Source: Yersinia bercovieri ATCC 43970 (lineage in GTDB: Bacteria; Pseudomonadota; Gammaproteobacteria; Enterobacterales; Enterobacteriaceae). From it: a DNA stretch of 64,000 nt. The position numbers and the translations under genes were made by a program. Below, piece by piece: positions 51,204 to 59,785 of this stretch. The notes under the pieces were generated by a model, which searched no databases, had not been told where the DNA came from, and was given only the letters and a program-made list of their open reading frames with translations. The number at the start of each line of letters is the position of its first letter. Position 1 is the stretch's first letter. Location: the NCBI RefSeq assembly GCF_013282745.1, contig NZ_CP054044.1, forward strand, positions 744,001 to 808,000, in the 5' to 3' direction.

Positions 51204-51959
51204 TTAAATGGGAGAAATATTGAGGAACAGACGCTGTAACCAACCCATCTGCTGCGCTTCGTTGATGTACCCATTACCGACGTATTCAATGCGTGCGTCG
51301 GATACTTGAGTAGAGATCACTGTGTTACTACTGCTGATGGTTCGTGGATTGACTACGCCGGAGAAACGAATAAATTCGGTCCCCTGATTAATGGCGATTT
51401 GCTTCTCACCAACCACCCTGAGGTTGCCGTTTTCCAGTAATTGTTGCACGGTGACGGTAATCGTCCCGCTGAAGGTATTTCTCGCGGCGGCCCCGCCTTT
51501 ACCTGAGAAATCGCTACTCCCACTAATGGCTGTATTGGCCCGATCGCCACCCAGTAGCCCAGACAACATATTTGGGACAGCGTCGACAGATATCCCGGTG
51601 GAGCCACCACGGTTAGCACTGGCTGAAGAGCTTTTACTGGCGCTGACATTTTCTTGCAGCACGATGGTCAAAGTATCACCGACATTTCTCGGTCTACGAT
51701 CTTCAAACATCGGCTGATAGCCATAGCTCATTGCCTGTCCGGTCTGAAAAATTGACCCATTCACGGTGGTCATCGTGGGTGAGGCCGGGCTGGCAGTTGT
51801 TACACCCCCCACCAGTGGCTGATGAGGGATGTAGGAACACCCCGTCAGAAACAATGTCAGCACTATCGGGGACAAAAACGACCCCATAACACTTTTAGAA
51901 CCAAGGAGTGCATGGGGGGCGTTTCTTTTGGGTATGGCGTAACAAGACTGGTTTTTCAT
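51204..51959 (-). CDS. flgH: Flagellar L-ring lipoprotein FlgH
   Basis: Outer-membrane L-ring subunit. The lipobox LTGC follows a hydrophobic stretch ([13 protein letters not shown]). The body shows [20 protein letters not shown] and [16 protein letters not shown] 51959, with a GGA box, gives 251 residues and an unusually long 41-residue leader including the Cys; an internal ATG at 51887 would give a more normal leader but lacks a binding site. The N-terminus is therefore uncertain. Confidence 0.94.
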   Translation of the reverse strand: MKNQSCYAIPKRNAPHALLGSKSVMGSFLSPIVLTLFLTGCSYIPHQPLVGGVTTASPASPTMTTVNGSIFQTGQAMSYGYQPMFEDRRPRNVGDTLTIVLQENVSASKSSSASANRGGSTGISVDAVPNMLSGLLGGDRANTAISGSSDFSGKGGAAARNTFSGTITVTVQQLLENGNLRVVGEKQIAINQGTEFIRFSGVVNPRTISSSNTVISTQVSDARIEYVGNGYINEAQQMGWLQRLFLNISPI

Positions 51960-52032
51960 TTCATCCACTGCGGTCAAAATAGCCATAAATCGGCCCTTGC
52001 TTTGAGCACAAGGGCCTGGCTGATAGGTGTTA

Positions 52033-52815
52033 TCAAAGCTGCGTCAGGCGTTGCAACATCTGGTCAGATGTTGATACCGCTTTACTGTTAATTTCATAGG
52101 CACGTTGAGTCTGGATCATATTAACCAGCTCTTCTGCCACGTTGACGTTGGAGGTCTCGACATACCCTTGTCTGAGCGTGCCGCTGCCATTCAGACCTGG
52201 CGTAGTTTCATTAGGTGCGCCAGAGGACTGCGTCTCGCGGTAGAGGTTTTCACCGATGCTTTCCAGACCAGAATCGTTAATAAAGGTACTTAACGTGATC
52301 TGTCCTACCTGCTGTGGAGCCGTTTGTCCCTGAACGGTGACACTCACGATGCCGTCATTACCTACTGTCAATGTTTCGGCATCCGGCGGGAGAGTGATGG
52401 CCGGTTGAACCGGGTAACCGCTGGAGGTCACCAACTGGCCATTTTGATCAATCTGGAACGAACCATCGCGAGTAAAAGCCGTGGTTCCGTCAGCAAGCTG
52501 AATCTGGAAAAAACCGTTTCCTTGAATTGCCAGATCTTTGCTGTTGCTGGTTTGGTTCAGGCTCCCCTGGCTATGAAGACGTTCAGTCGATACAGGTCGA
52601 ACCCCAGTCCCCAATTGCAAGCCAGAGGGTATCGTTGTCTGCTCCGTGGACTGCGCGCCAGGCTGTCGTAGCGTCTGATAAAGCAGATCTTCAAATACCG
52701 CACGCTGTCGTTTGAATCCATTGGTGCTCACGTTTGCCAGGTTGTTAGAGATAACATCCATATTGGTTTGCTGAGCTTCAAGACCTGTTTTGGCAATCCA
52801 TAAAGAACGGATCAT
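52033..52815 (-). CDS. flgG: Distal rod protein FlgG
   Basis: Distal rod subunit of the drive shaft. The 260 residues start [20 protein letters not shown], carry the rod signature [15 protein letters not shown], and end [20 protein letters not shown]. Length equals E. coli FlgG. Part of flgBCDEFGHIJ. Confidence 0.97.
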   Translation of the reverse strand: MIRSLWIAKTGLEAQQTNMDVISNNLANVSTNGFKRQRAVFEDLLYQTLRQPGAQSTEQTTIPSGLQLGTGVRPVSTERLHSQGSLNQTSNSKDLAIQGNGFFQIQLADGTTAFTRDGSFQIDQNGQLVTSSGYPVQPAITLPPDAETLTVGNDGIVSVTVQGQTAPQQVGQITLSTFINDSGLESIGENLYRETQSSGAPNETTPGLNGSGTLRQGYVETSNVNVAEELVNMIQTQRAYEINSKAVSTSDQMLQRLTQL

Positions 52816-52839
52816 ACTGAAATTCCTCTTCGCCGGGAC

Positions 52840-53595
52840 TTACCCCATGGCCAGTAATTGGTTAGCTTTCTTTTCGTTATCATCCACCGCACTGATGACT
52901 TTTATATTCATGTCAAATCCGCGTGCTGTGGCAATCATGTCCACCATGGATTTAACGGGACTCACATTGCTGCTTTCCAGTGCCCCCGGCGCTAACTGCA
53001 AACTTTGGTCGGCAGGTAACGCCATCAATCCGGCATTAGGCGAGGTTTCAGCAATATGAAACAGACCATCGTCACCGTGACGCAGATCCTGAAGCCGAGC
53101 ATTAACCAGCTTGAGTCTTCCCACTTGAGCAAGCGCTGAAGGCTCCTCTCCCGCGCCGAGAGCGGTAATGGTTCCGTCTGGTGCTATCGTTAATTCTGCC
53201 TGTGGTGGGACATTTATCGGGCCACCATCCCCCAGCACGGCACGCCCATTGACCCTCAGCAAACCCTCGCTATCAATATCGATATTGCCCGCGCGGGTAT
53301 AAGCCTCTCCGCCGCCGAGAAGTTCGACGGCCAGCCAACCATCCTGCGGCAAAGCAACATCAAGGTTGCGGCCTGTCTGGTTAATGGTTCCCATCGAATC
53401 ATCGTGATACGGCGTAGATTCGGTTACCAATGTGCGGGTTTCAACTGATGGCCCATTAATCGGCACGGCACGAAATGCCGAAAGCTGTGCACGAAAACCC
53501 GTGGTTGATGCATTGGCCAAATTGTTGGACGTCACGCCCTGACGATTAAGGGCGGCATTAGCCGCGCCCATTGCGGTGTAAATTGCGCGATCCAT
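52840..53595 (-). CDS. flgF: Proximal rod protein FlgF
   Basis: Proximal rod subunit. The 251 residues begin MDRAIYTAMGAANAALNRQG with the rod signature NNLANASTTGFRAQ and end in the axial helix SMVDMIATARGFDMNIKVIS. Length equals E. coli FlgF. Between flgE and flgG. Confidence 0.96.
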   Translation of the reverse strand: MDRAIYTAMGAANAALNRQGVTSNNLANASTTGFRAQLSAFRAVPINGPSVETRTLVTESTPYHDDSMGTINQTGRNLDVALPQDGWLAVELLGGGEAYTRAGNIDIDSEGLLRVNGRAVLGDGGPINVPPQAELTIAPDGTITALGAGEEPSALAQVGRLKLVNARLQDLRHGDDGLFHIAETSPNAGLMALPADQSLQLAPGALESSNVSPVKSMVDMIATARGFDMNIKVISAVDDNEKKANQLLAMG

Positions 53596-53606
53596 AGGAG
53601 CCGCCG

Positions 53607-54833
53607 TTAACTGAGGTTAGCCAGAATCTGAAGGAGTTCAGACTGGGTCTTAATGGTCTGTGAGTTGGACTGATAGTTACGTTGATAAACGATCATATTG
53701 ACCATCTCTTTACTCAGATCAACGTTGGAGGCTTCAAGTTTATTACCAGACAATTTCCCCAAGTTCCCCGTACCTGAAATGCCAGTGACGGGCTGCCCGG
53801 ACTCCGGTGTTTCTAACCAACAGTTATCGCCTTGAGATGACAGACCGCCTGGATTGGTGAAGCTCGATAACACAACCTGCCCAAGTAATTGCTGCTCGCC
53901 ATTACTATAAGAAGCAATAATCTCGCCACCATCTCCAACGGTATAACCATTCATCATGCCGGGGGCGTAACCCGTCGTTGACTGCCTATCCATTGAGGTC
54001 TCGGAGGCTTGTTGGGTCATCCCCGCAAGATCCAGATCAAAATTCAGTGGCTCACCGCCGTTAAAAGCAGCCCCTTGAATATTTAATTTTGCAGGTGTGG
54101 TGACCAACTGACCCGAAGTATCGAACTGAATGTCCAGCTCCTGATAAACCGCATCACCTGCACCATCAACCTTTGGTGAAGTGGTATTGCTGGAGTAGGC
54201 TTTCCATTCGTTGTCACCGGTTTTAACGAAGTAAATATTGATAGTGTGCTTGTTGCCCAAACTATCATATGCATCTAACTGGCTGACTGAGCTATAACTA
54301 CTGTTATCAGCGGGATCAAAGGGATTGACGGTTTGATCTATCGCCTCAGTACCAGAGTCCAGATTCCCATTCAGGATACCGCTATCAGACGCACGAGCAG
54401 GCATCTGCCCGTTAGGGATCTGAATCGGGCCAACGGCAGCACCTGGCTGAATAGTTGGTGGGTTACCGGTAGCCTGGAAACCGGTCAAATTCATGCCTTG
54501 GTTATTGACAATGAAACCATCGGCATCGGTTTTGAATTGTCCATTGCGGCTATAAAACACCCGCCCGGCGTCATTCGTTAAACGGAAAAAACCGTTCCCC
54601 TGAATACCCATATCCAGGCTGCTGTTCCCCATGCCCAAAACACCGTCACTGAAATTTTGATTAACAGAAGAAACCTGTACCCCCATCCCTACCTGGGATC
54701 CAGCAAATACGTCGGCAAAGGCGATAGAACCCGATTTGAACCCAACTGTTTGGGAGTTCGCAATATTGTTACCCACAACATCGAGTGCTTGCGAAGCTGC
54801 GCTTAAACCACTAAGGCCCTGTGAAAAACTCAT
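53607..54833 (-). CDS. flgE: Hook protein FlgE
   Basis: Structural subunit of the hook. The 408 residues start MSFSQGLSGLSAASQALDVV with the axial signature NNIANSQTVGFKSG and end VNMIVYQRNYQSNSQTIKTQ. Length matches enterobacterial FlgE (about 402). Follows flgD by 43 bases. Confidence 0.97.
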   Translation of the reverse strand: MSFSQGLSGLSAASQALDVVGNNIANSQTVGFKSGSIAFADVFAGSQVGMGVQVSSVNQNFSDGVLGMGNSSLDMGIQGNGFFRLTNDAGRVFYSRNGQFKTDADGFIVNNQGMNLTGFQATGNPPTIQPGAAVGPIQIPNGQMPARASDSGILNGNLDSGTEAIDQTVNPFDPADNSSYSSVSQLDAYDSLGNKHTINIYFVKTGDNEWKAYSSNTTSPKVDGAGDAVYQELDIQFDTSGQLVTTPAKLNIQGAAFNGGEPLNFDLDLAGMTQQASETSMDRQSTTGYAPGMMNGYTVGDGGEIIASYSNGEQQLLGQVVLSSFTNPGGLSSQGDNCWLETPESGQPVTGISGTGNLGKLSGNKLEASNVDLSKEMVNMIVYQRNYQSNSQTIKTQSELLQILANLS

Positions 54834-54876
54834 TATTGATATTCCTGAACGCTAAAAAATAAAATTCGAGATCTGA

Positions 54877-55554
54877 TCACTCAATTAAATAAATGTTGCC
54901 TAATGTCGCCGTCCCATTTAATCCCAACTGCAATACTGCGCCGGCAGTGGTAAATGAAACACCGTCCACTTTTGCTTTTTTCAAAGCAGAGACATTTGGC
55001 ACACTACCGTCACTGTTTGATGCTGAGAATGAAACCTTATATCCACCCTCAATATCAGTTGGTGGTTCGGCGGGTTGGAAGCTACTCAAATCGTCGAAAG
55101 TGAATTTATTCACACCTGCTTTGACATTTTCCAAGACGGCAGAATAAGCATTACCCTGCGAATCAGTTAACGTCACCGTCACTTTGTCCACATCGGTATC
55201 CGCAGCGAACGCAAATTCTTTATTGCCATCGTCTGCAAAAGAAATAACCGATTCGCCTTCAATCCAGACATTACGGCCGACCCACTCCGCAGCATTCATT
55301 TGCTGCATACTGGTCACAAGAGTACCGACGCTATTAAGGGTACTATTGAGCTGTTGAACCCCTGATGCGGTATTAAATTGCGCCAATTGAGAGGTCAGCT
55401 GGTTATTATCCATTGGGTTAGTTGGATCTTGGTTTTGCATTTGTGCAACGAGGAGTGTCATAAAACTATTAGATAAATCCTCGATACTGTTACCACCGCT
55501 GGACCCCGTACCTCCAGATACATCAGTGGAATTCATTACTGATGAAACACCCAT
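54877..55554 (-). CDS. flgD: Hook-cap scaffold protein FlgD
   Basis: Cap needed for hook polymerisation, later displaced. The 225 residues include the conserved DLSNSFMTLLVAQMQNQDPT and NPMDNNQLTSQLAQFNT near the N-terminus, and a beta-rich FlgD Ig-like domain. Between flgC and flgE. Confidence 0.95.
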   Translation of the reverse strand: MGVSSVMNSTDVSGGTGSSGGNSIEDLSNSFMTLLVAQMQNQDPTNPMDNNQLTSQLAQFNTASGVQQLNSTLNSVGTLVTSMQQMNAAEWVGRNVWIEGESVISFADDGNKEFAFAADTDVDKVTVTLTDSQGNAYSAVLENVKAGVNKFTFDDLSSFQPAEPPTDIEGGYKVSFSASNSDGSVPNVSALKKAKVDGVSFTTAGAVLQLGLNGTATLGNIYLIE

Positions 55555-55564
55555 TTCTGGCTCC

Positions 55565-55969
55565 TTACTGACCCAAGGTCAATGTTTTTAACATCATTGA
55601 TTTAGCTGTATTTAGAACTTCTACATTGGCCTGATAACTTCGGGAGGCAGAAATGGTATTCACCATTTCACTCACGACATTGACATTTGGCATGCGCACG
55701 TAGCCTTTATCATCTGCCAATGGGTTACCTGGTTCATAGACCATCCGATCGGGATCACTGCTCTCCATCACATCACTCACCCGAACCCCGCCAATTTCTT
55801 GTCCTGGAGCACTATTGACCTGAAAAACAACCTGACGCGCGCGATAAGGTTGCCCATCAGGGCCGACAGCACTGTCGGCATTGGCCATATTACTGGCACT
55901 GACATTAAGTCGTTTCGATTGGGCTGCCATAGCTGAGCCCGAAATATCAAAGATGCTAAATGTTGACAT
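55565..55969 (-). CDS. flgC: Proximal rod protein FlgC
   Basis: Rod subunit. The 134 residues show [20 protein letters not shown] and the C-terminal [20 protein letters not shown]. Length equals E. coli FlgC. Follows flgB by 14 bases. Confidence 0.96.
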   Translation of the reverse strand: MSTFSIFDISGSAMAAQSKRLNVSASNMANADSAVGPDGQPYRARQVVFQVNSAPGQEIGGVRVSDVMESSDPDRMVYEPGNPLADDKGYVRMPNVNVVSEMVNTISASRSYQANVEVLNTAKSMMLKTLTLGQ

Positions 55970-55983
55970 CGCTATAATTATTC

Positions 55984-56391
55984 CTAATTGATGACAGCCA
56001 TCATGCTTTTAATTTGCGTACTGAGAATCGTTAAGCTGGACTGATATTTCATGCTATTATCAGCAAAATTAATTCGCTCACGATCCATATCAACAGTATT
56101 GCCATCTGCACTGGGTTGGTCCGGAATGCGATAAAGTAATTGGCTATCATTCATCCTAGATTTCATACCTGCAATATGTGCACCTGAGGTGAGTCCTAAG
56201 GAGAGTGAGCCTTTTTCAGGCGCACTGCGATCCACTGCAGTTTTTAATTGTTGAGAAAAATCAATATCTCTCGCCAAATACCCAGGTGTGTCGACATTAG
56301 CTATATTAGAGGCCAAAATGTCCTGACGCTGAGTCAATAACCTTAGTGCATCTTGCTGAAAACGAAACGCGTTATCAAGTTTATCAATCAT
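55984..56391 (-). CDS. flgB: Proximal rod protein FlgB
   Basis: First rod subunit after FliE. The 135 residues include [20 protein letters not shown] and the end [20 protein letters not shown]. First gene of the long flgBCDEFGHIJ operon, divergent from flgA. Confidence 0.96.
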   Translation of the reverse strand: MIDKLDNAFRFQQDALRLLTQRQDILASNIANVDTPGYLARDIDFSQQLKTAVDRSAPEKGSLSLGLTSGAHIAGMKSRMNDSQLLYRIPDQPSADGNTVDMDRERINFADNSMKYQSSLTILSTQIKSMMAVIN

Positions 56392-56661
56392 GAAAGAATT
56401 GACCTCTACTAAGTGAAAAATAACGCTGCCATTTTATGGTTGAATGGTTCAATTTTATACTGCGAGGATATGACAAAAGTAACCTTAATTAAAAGGATGA
56501 CTCACTCAGAGGGCATTAATAACCGCTATCGGGAGAATTGGCGCCAATAATTTGCGTATTTAGCATGTTAATAAACTTAATTTCTGACATATAATTTTTA
56601 TTATCAAAACCAATTATAAACTCTTTTTGCCCACATCCATATTATTAAGGTTATAAAATCC
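56392..56661. promoter_or_regulatory. Divergent flgA/flgB promoter region
   Basis: 270 bases between two class 2 operons. AAAATAACGCTGCCATT near its flgB end contains pieces resembling the FlhD4C2 half-site (AATGGC and AATAACG), but the arrangement is not canonical. Regulation by FlhDC is inferred from the family. Confidence 0.4.
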
Positions 56662-57372
56662 ATGCTTCCCTCACGTAGCCACTTTATTACATTATTAACA
56701 CTTATTGTCTGTTTCAAGATGTTTGATGCGACGGCGGCCCCCCAGCCATCGGATAACGCACTGGAGACACAAATAGCAGCACTGCTAAATTCTCAGCGCG
56801 GGAGTGCCACTGACGCCGACGTTACTCGAACCATAAAAATCCTAACTCCTCCCGAGCAACTCACCTCCCTGTGCCCCAACCCAGAACTCTCACTTGCAGG
56901 TAATAACACTCGTCTCACTGGCAACAAAAGTGTGATTGCACAATGTGAAGGCCAGCGAAAATTTATCCAGATAGCGGTGTATGCACAAGGCACTTGGTGG
57001 ACGCCAAGCCATCCCCTTAAACCAGGCGTCACCATCCAGCCAGAAGATCTTGAATCTCGAACTGGCTCCCTGGCACGCCTGCCAGAGGGGGTAGTCTTCA
57101 ACAAAGAGCATATTATTGGTCTAACAACCACCCGCTCCATTAATCGTGGGCAGCCTGTGCTTCAAAATCAGTTACGGCAACCTCGGGTTATTATGACCGG
57201 GCAGGAAGTCGAGATGATAGCAACAGGGCCAGGGTTTAGGATCCGGTCAAGAGGCAAGGCACTGGATAACGCCGCGCTGGGAGGAACACTCCGAATTATC
57301 ACGAAGACAGGACAAATAATGACCGGCACAGTCACCGCAGAGGGGAAAGTGAACATTGACCTCAAAGAATAA
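56662..57372 (+). CDS. flgA: P-ring assembly chaperone FlgA
   Basis: Periplasmic chaperone for FlgI. The 236 residues have a signal peptide (FITLLTLIVCFKMFDATA-A) and the C-terminal SAF-type domain with LKPGVTIQPEDLESRTGSLA and NRGQPVLQNQLRQPRVI. Two cysteines (SLCPN, AQCEGQ) may form a disulfide. First gene of flgAMN; the flgM promoter lies right after it. Confidence 0.94.
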   Translation: MLPSRSHFITLLTLIVCFKMFDATAAPQPSDNALETQIAALLNSQRGSATDADVTRTIKILTPPEQLTSLCPNPELSLAGNNTRLTGNKSVIAQCEGQRKFIQIAVYAQGTWWTPSHPLKPGVTIQPEDLESRTGSLARLPEGVVFNKEHIIGLTTTRSINRGQPVLQNQLRQPRVIMTGQEVEMIATGPGFRIRSRGKALDNAALGGTLRIITKTGQIMTGTVTAEGKVNIDLKE

Positions 57373-57373
57373 T

Positions 57374-57400
57374 TTTAGTTTTTTTGATATCCACCGATAT
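57374..57400 (+). promoter_or_regulatory. Sigma-28 (FliA) promoter of flgMN
   Basis: TTTAGTTT, 11 bases, then ACCGATAT, starting two bases after the flgA stop. It ends 55 bases before flgM. It lets FliA drive its own inhibitor, as in Salmonella. Confidence 0.8.
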
Positions 57401-57455
57401 TATATTCATACCACTACCACTAGGTCGCAATAGTAACGAATTCCCGGGGATGACG

Positions 57456-57749
57456 ATGAGTATAGATCGAGCACAACAACCATTATCAATGACCACTGCG
57501 AATGCTCCGCAGGATTTAAAATTACGCCCAAGAACAGCAGAGCTGAGTTCACAATCCATCGTGAGCAACGAAAACTCCGGCACACAGGTTAAATTGAGTA
57601 AGTTGACCAATCAGATACAGACAGATAGCTCCCGCGATATTGATTACGATCGCCTTGCTAAAATTCAGGCATCTATGGATGCAGGTGAACTTGTTCTCGA
57701 CAGCGACAAAATTGCTAATGTCTTGGTACAAGATATATTTCAACACTAA
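57456..57749 (+). CDS. flgM: Anti-sigma-28 factor FlgM
   Basis: Binds FliA until exported through the finished hook. The 97 residues start MSIDRAQQPLSMTTANAPQD; the disordered N-terminal half and C-terminal helices (DYDRLAKIQASMDAGELVLD, SDKIANVLVQDI) are typical. ATG 57456 follows GGGGA at five bases; an upstream in-frame extension is rejected. Confidence 0.95.
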   Translation: MSIDRAQQPLSMTTANAPQDLKLRPRTAELSSQSIVSNENSGTQVKLSKLTNQIQTDSSRDIDYDRLAKIQASMDAGELVLDSDKIANVLVQDIFQH

Positions 57750-57766
57750 CAAACTATTATAAAAAA

Positions 57767-58216
57767 ATGAAAATGGAAAATTTACGCTCCATTCTACTCA
57801 AATTGGAGGATTCCCTCGAGGAACTGGAAGCAATTCTTATCGAAGAGGCGAATCAATTAAAACGGCCACAAATAAATCCTGTTTCACTGCAGATTGTGTC
57901 TGACAGCAAAAGTCAATTATTGTCTACCATCAGCCATTATGATGAACTGCGCAAGCAACAGGAGATAACGTTACAACACACGGCGCCTTATCCTAAAAAT
58001 GCAAGGTTTTCATCCTACTGGAAAAATATTACCCAAAAAGTTAAAGCCGCTGATGAGCTAAATAAAAAAGTCTATGTGTTGCTCGATATACACATGCAAA
58101 AAGCCAATAACCTGAAAAACATTGTTAATAAAGCAAGCACAGGCTCATCATTATATGGTTCTGAAGGACATTCAAATCAGCCTTCTTCTGGAAAAGTTTA
58201 TAACATCAGTGTCTAA
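57767..58216 (+). CDS. flgN: Export chaperone FlgN
   Basis: Chaperone of FlgK and FlgL. The 149-residue helical protein starts MKMENLRSILLKLEDSLEEL and is Lys/Glu/Gln-rich without hydrophobic segments. The call rests on its place after flgM, its length and the helical pattern. Last gene of the flagellar locus, followed by a terminator. Confidence 0.9.
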   Translation: MKMENLRSILLKLEDSLEELEAILIEEANQLKRPQINPVSLQIVSDSKSQLLSTISHYDELRKQQEITLQHTAPYPKNARFSSYWKNITQKVKAADELNKKVYVLLDIHMQKANNLKNIVNKASTGSSLYGSEGHSNQPSSGKVYNISV

Positions 58217-58245
58217 ATATCTTCGTCTGGCATTTTCACCCTATG

Positions 58246-58275
58246 TAAACTTCCTTTAACAAGGAAGTTTATTTT
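58246..58275 (+). terminator. flgAMN rho-independent terminator
   Basis: Stem TAAACTTCCTT/AAGGAAGTTTA with a TAAC loop and ATTTT tail, 30 bases after flgN. Confidence 0.85.
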
Positions 58276-58285
58276 CCAGCATCAA

Positions 58286-58301
58286 TCAGCTTATAAGCTG
58301 A
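58286..58301. promoter_or_regulatory. 16-base perfect palindrome upstream of srfA
   Basis: TCAGCTTATAAGCTGA reads the same on both strands and sits between the flgN terminator and srfA. Its half-site matches the arms of the fliF-fliE inverted repeat, suggesting a shared regulator. No convincing sigma-28 box was found between it and srfA. Confidence 0.45.
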
Positions 58302-58414
58302 CACTTTTGTCCGCTCCTCGCCCCTTCTCTTTGCCGTTTTTTTTGCCACTAAAGCGTTAAAATAGACTGTGCAGAATTGATTAGCGAATATGCCTAACAG
58401 GCAAGGTTGATGAA

Positions 58415-59782
58415 GTGGCAAAAATAATATTGCGTAGTGGTTATCTAAATGAACTCACTGCGCTGGGTGAGAATGGGCAGACCATATTTGATTCGGCGTT
58501 ACAAATACGCGAAACATTGCGTCTGCGAAAACAAAAAATAGTGCTGGATTGTTTGGCTATTCCCCAGCTCAATGATGCTGAAGAAAAAGTCGACTGGTAT
58601 GCCCCATTTGAGGGCGCTATCACACCTTGGGCATCAGCGAGTCAAGACCAGCGTCAACATGCGCTGCGTTATTTGGAAAACTGCCTGGCCACCTCTTCAA
58701 CGATAAGTCAGCGCTGCCTACACGCCGAGAAAACCGCAGTACAGTTATTCGGTTCCTTGATGACCAAAGCACTCCAATTTCCTGCCAGCCAATATATTTA
58801 TCTGGTTGCAGATAAGCCCGTCATTACCTTCTGGGGATTTGTGAATTTGGGCGACTCCGCACGGGAGGATGTGCTTGAGTGCTTGTCGCTATCCGAGCTG
58901 CCAGATGTAGAAATAGCCGATCCTGTCAAGCCATCTTTGGCAACAACCGTAGTGGAAGAAGCGGATGAGGATGAGGATGAGGATGAGGAGTATCTGGCAG
59001 ATCCTGAGCCAACTCGAGTCACATTGAGCCAGCCAGAAATGCCTCTTTTATCTCCCGTCGTTGCAACAGTGGTGGCAAAACCGATCCCCCCGAGTGCGTC
59101 AGAATCATCACCGGAAAAATCACGCGCACTCCGGCCACGTTTGATGCCAAAAATCATTGCGCTAGTCTCACTTTTTGTCATCGCGCCATTGGCCTACTCG
59201 TATCTGGCCGCGGTATTTCCATCGCTATTCACCCAAAGTGAGTCGCCCGACGCGTTTATACCTACAATCGAAGCGCCAATAGCCCCAATGATCCAATTAA
59301 CTAATACCCTGCCATTACAACCGGCCCAGGTCGTCCCGCCCCCTGTTGTGGTAAAGCCACCGGTCAACACGCCGGAGAGAGAACAGAGCAAACCGGCCAA
59401 AAATGCACTGGTGCTTCCTGCGGAGGCGGTTAAAGCCGGGTCAACCAAATTTCTAAATGGTGCCTGGCGAGCCACTATTGATGTCAAAGATCCCCTCACC
59501 GGCAAGCCGCCGAGCCTGCGCTATCAGATAAATAATAATAGCGGCACCGTTCGGACAATGCATGGCGACAACGTCACCTGTAAATCAGACATCCAATTAG
59601 GCTTGATGCCATCGGGCAATCTCAGTATCAAGAGTCGCGGCCAAGCCAAATGCAGCGACGGCAGCCGCTACCCCATTCCCGATATTATTTGCACACAGCC
59701 CCTCTCCGGTGTGGCGCAGTGCACAGGGAGCTATGCGGGTGACACCGTTGTTCCAATCACGTTTATTAAAGTGAGTAAATAA
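58415..59782 (+). CDS. srfA: SrfA-like membrane protein
   Basis: A 455-residue protein and first gene of srfABC, a triad conserved in enterobacteria and first named from SsrAB-linked screens in Salmonella; its biochemical role is not settled. Cytoplasmic N-terminal domain (about 1-165), an acidic linker with an Asp/Glu run at 182-192, and one membrane helix at about 246-268 (KIIALVSLFVIAPLAYSYLA). A proline-rich stretch follows, then a C-terminal domain from about 350 with four cysteines (VTCKSD, AKCSDG, IICTQP, AQCTGS), likely periplasmic disulfides. Starts at GTG 58415 after AAGG. Three bases separate it from srfB. Confidence 0.8.
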   Translation: MAKIILRSGYLNELTALGENGQTIFDSALQIRETLRLRKQKIVLDCLAIPQLNDAEEKVDWYAPFEGAITPWASASQDQRQHALRYLENCLATSSTISQRCLHAEKTAVQLFGSLMTKALQFPASQYIYLVADKPVITFWGFVNLGDSAREDVLECLSLSELPDVEIADPVKPSLATTVVEEADEDEDEDEEYLADPEPTRVTLSQPEMPLLSPVVATVVAKPIPPSASESSPEKSRALRPRLMPKIIALVSLFVIAPLAYSYLAAVFPSLFTQSESPDAFIPTIEAPIAPMIQLTNTLPLQPAQVVPPPVVVKPPVNTPEREQSKPAKNALVLPAEAVKAGSTKFLNGAWRATIDVKDPLTGKPPSLRYQINNNSGTVRTMHGDNVTCKSDIQLGLMPSGNLSIKSRGQAKCSDGSRYPIPDIICTQPLSGVAQCTGSYAGDTVVPITFIKVSK

Positions 59783-59785
59783 CCC

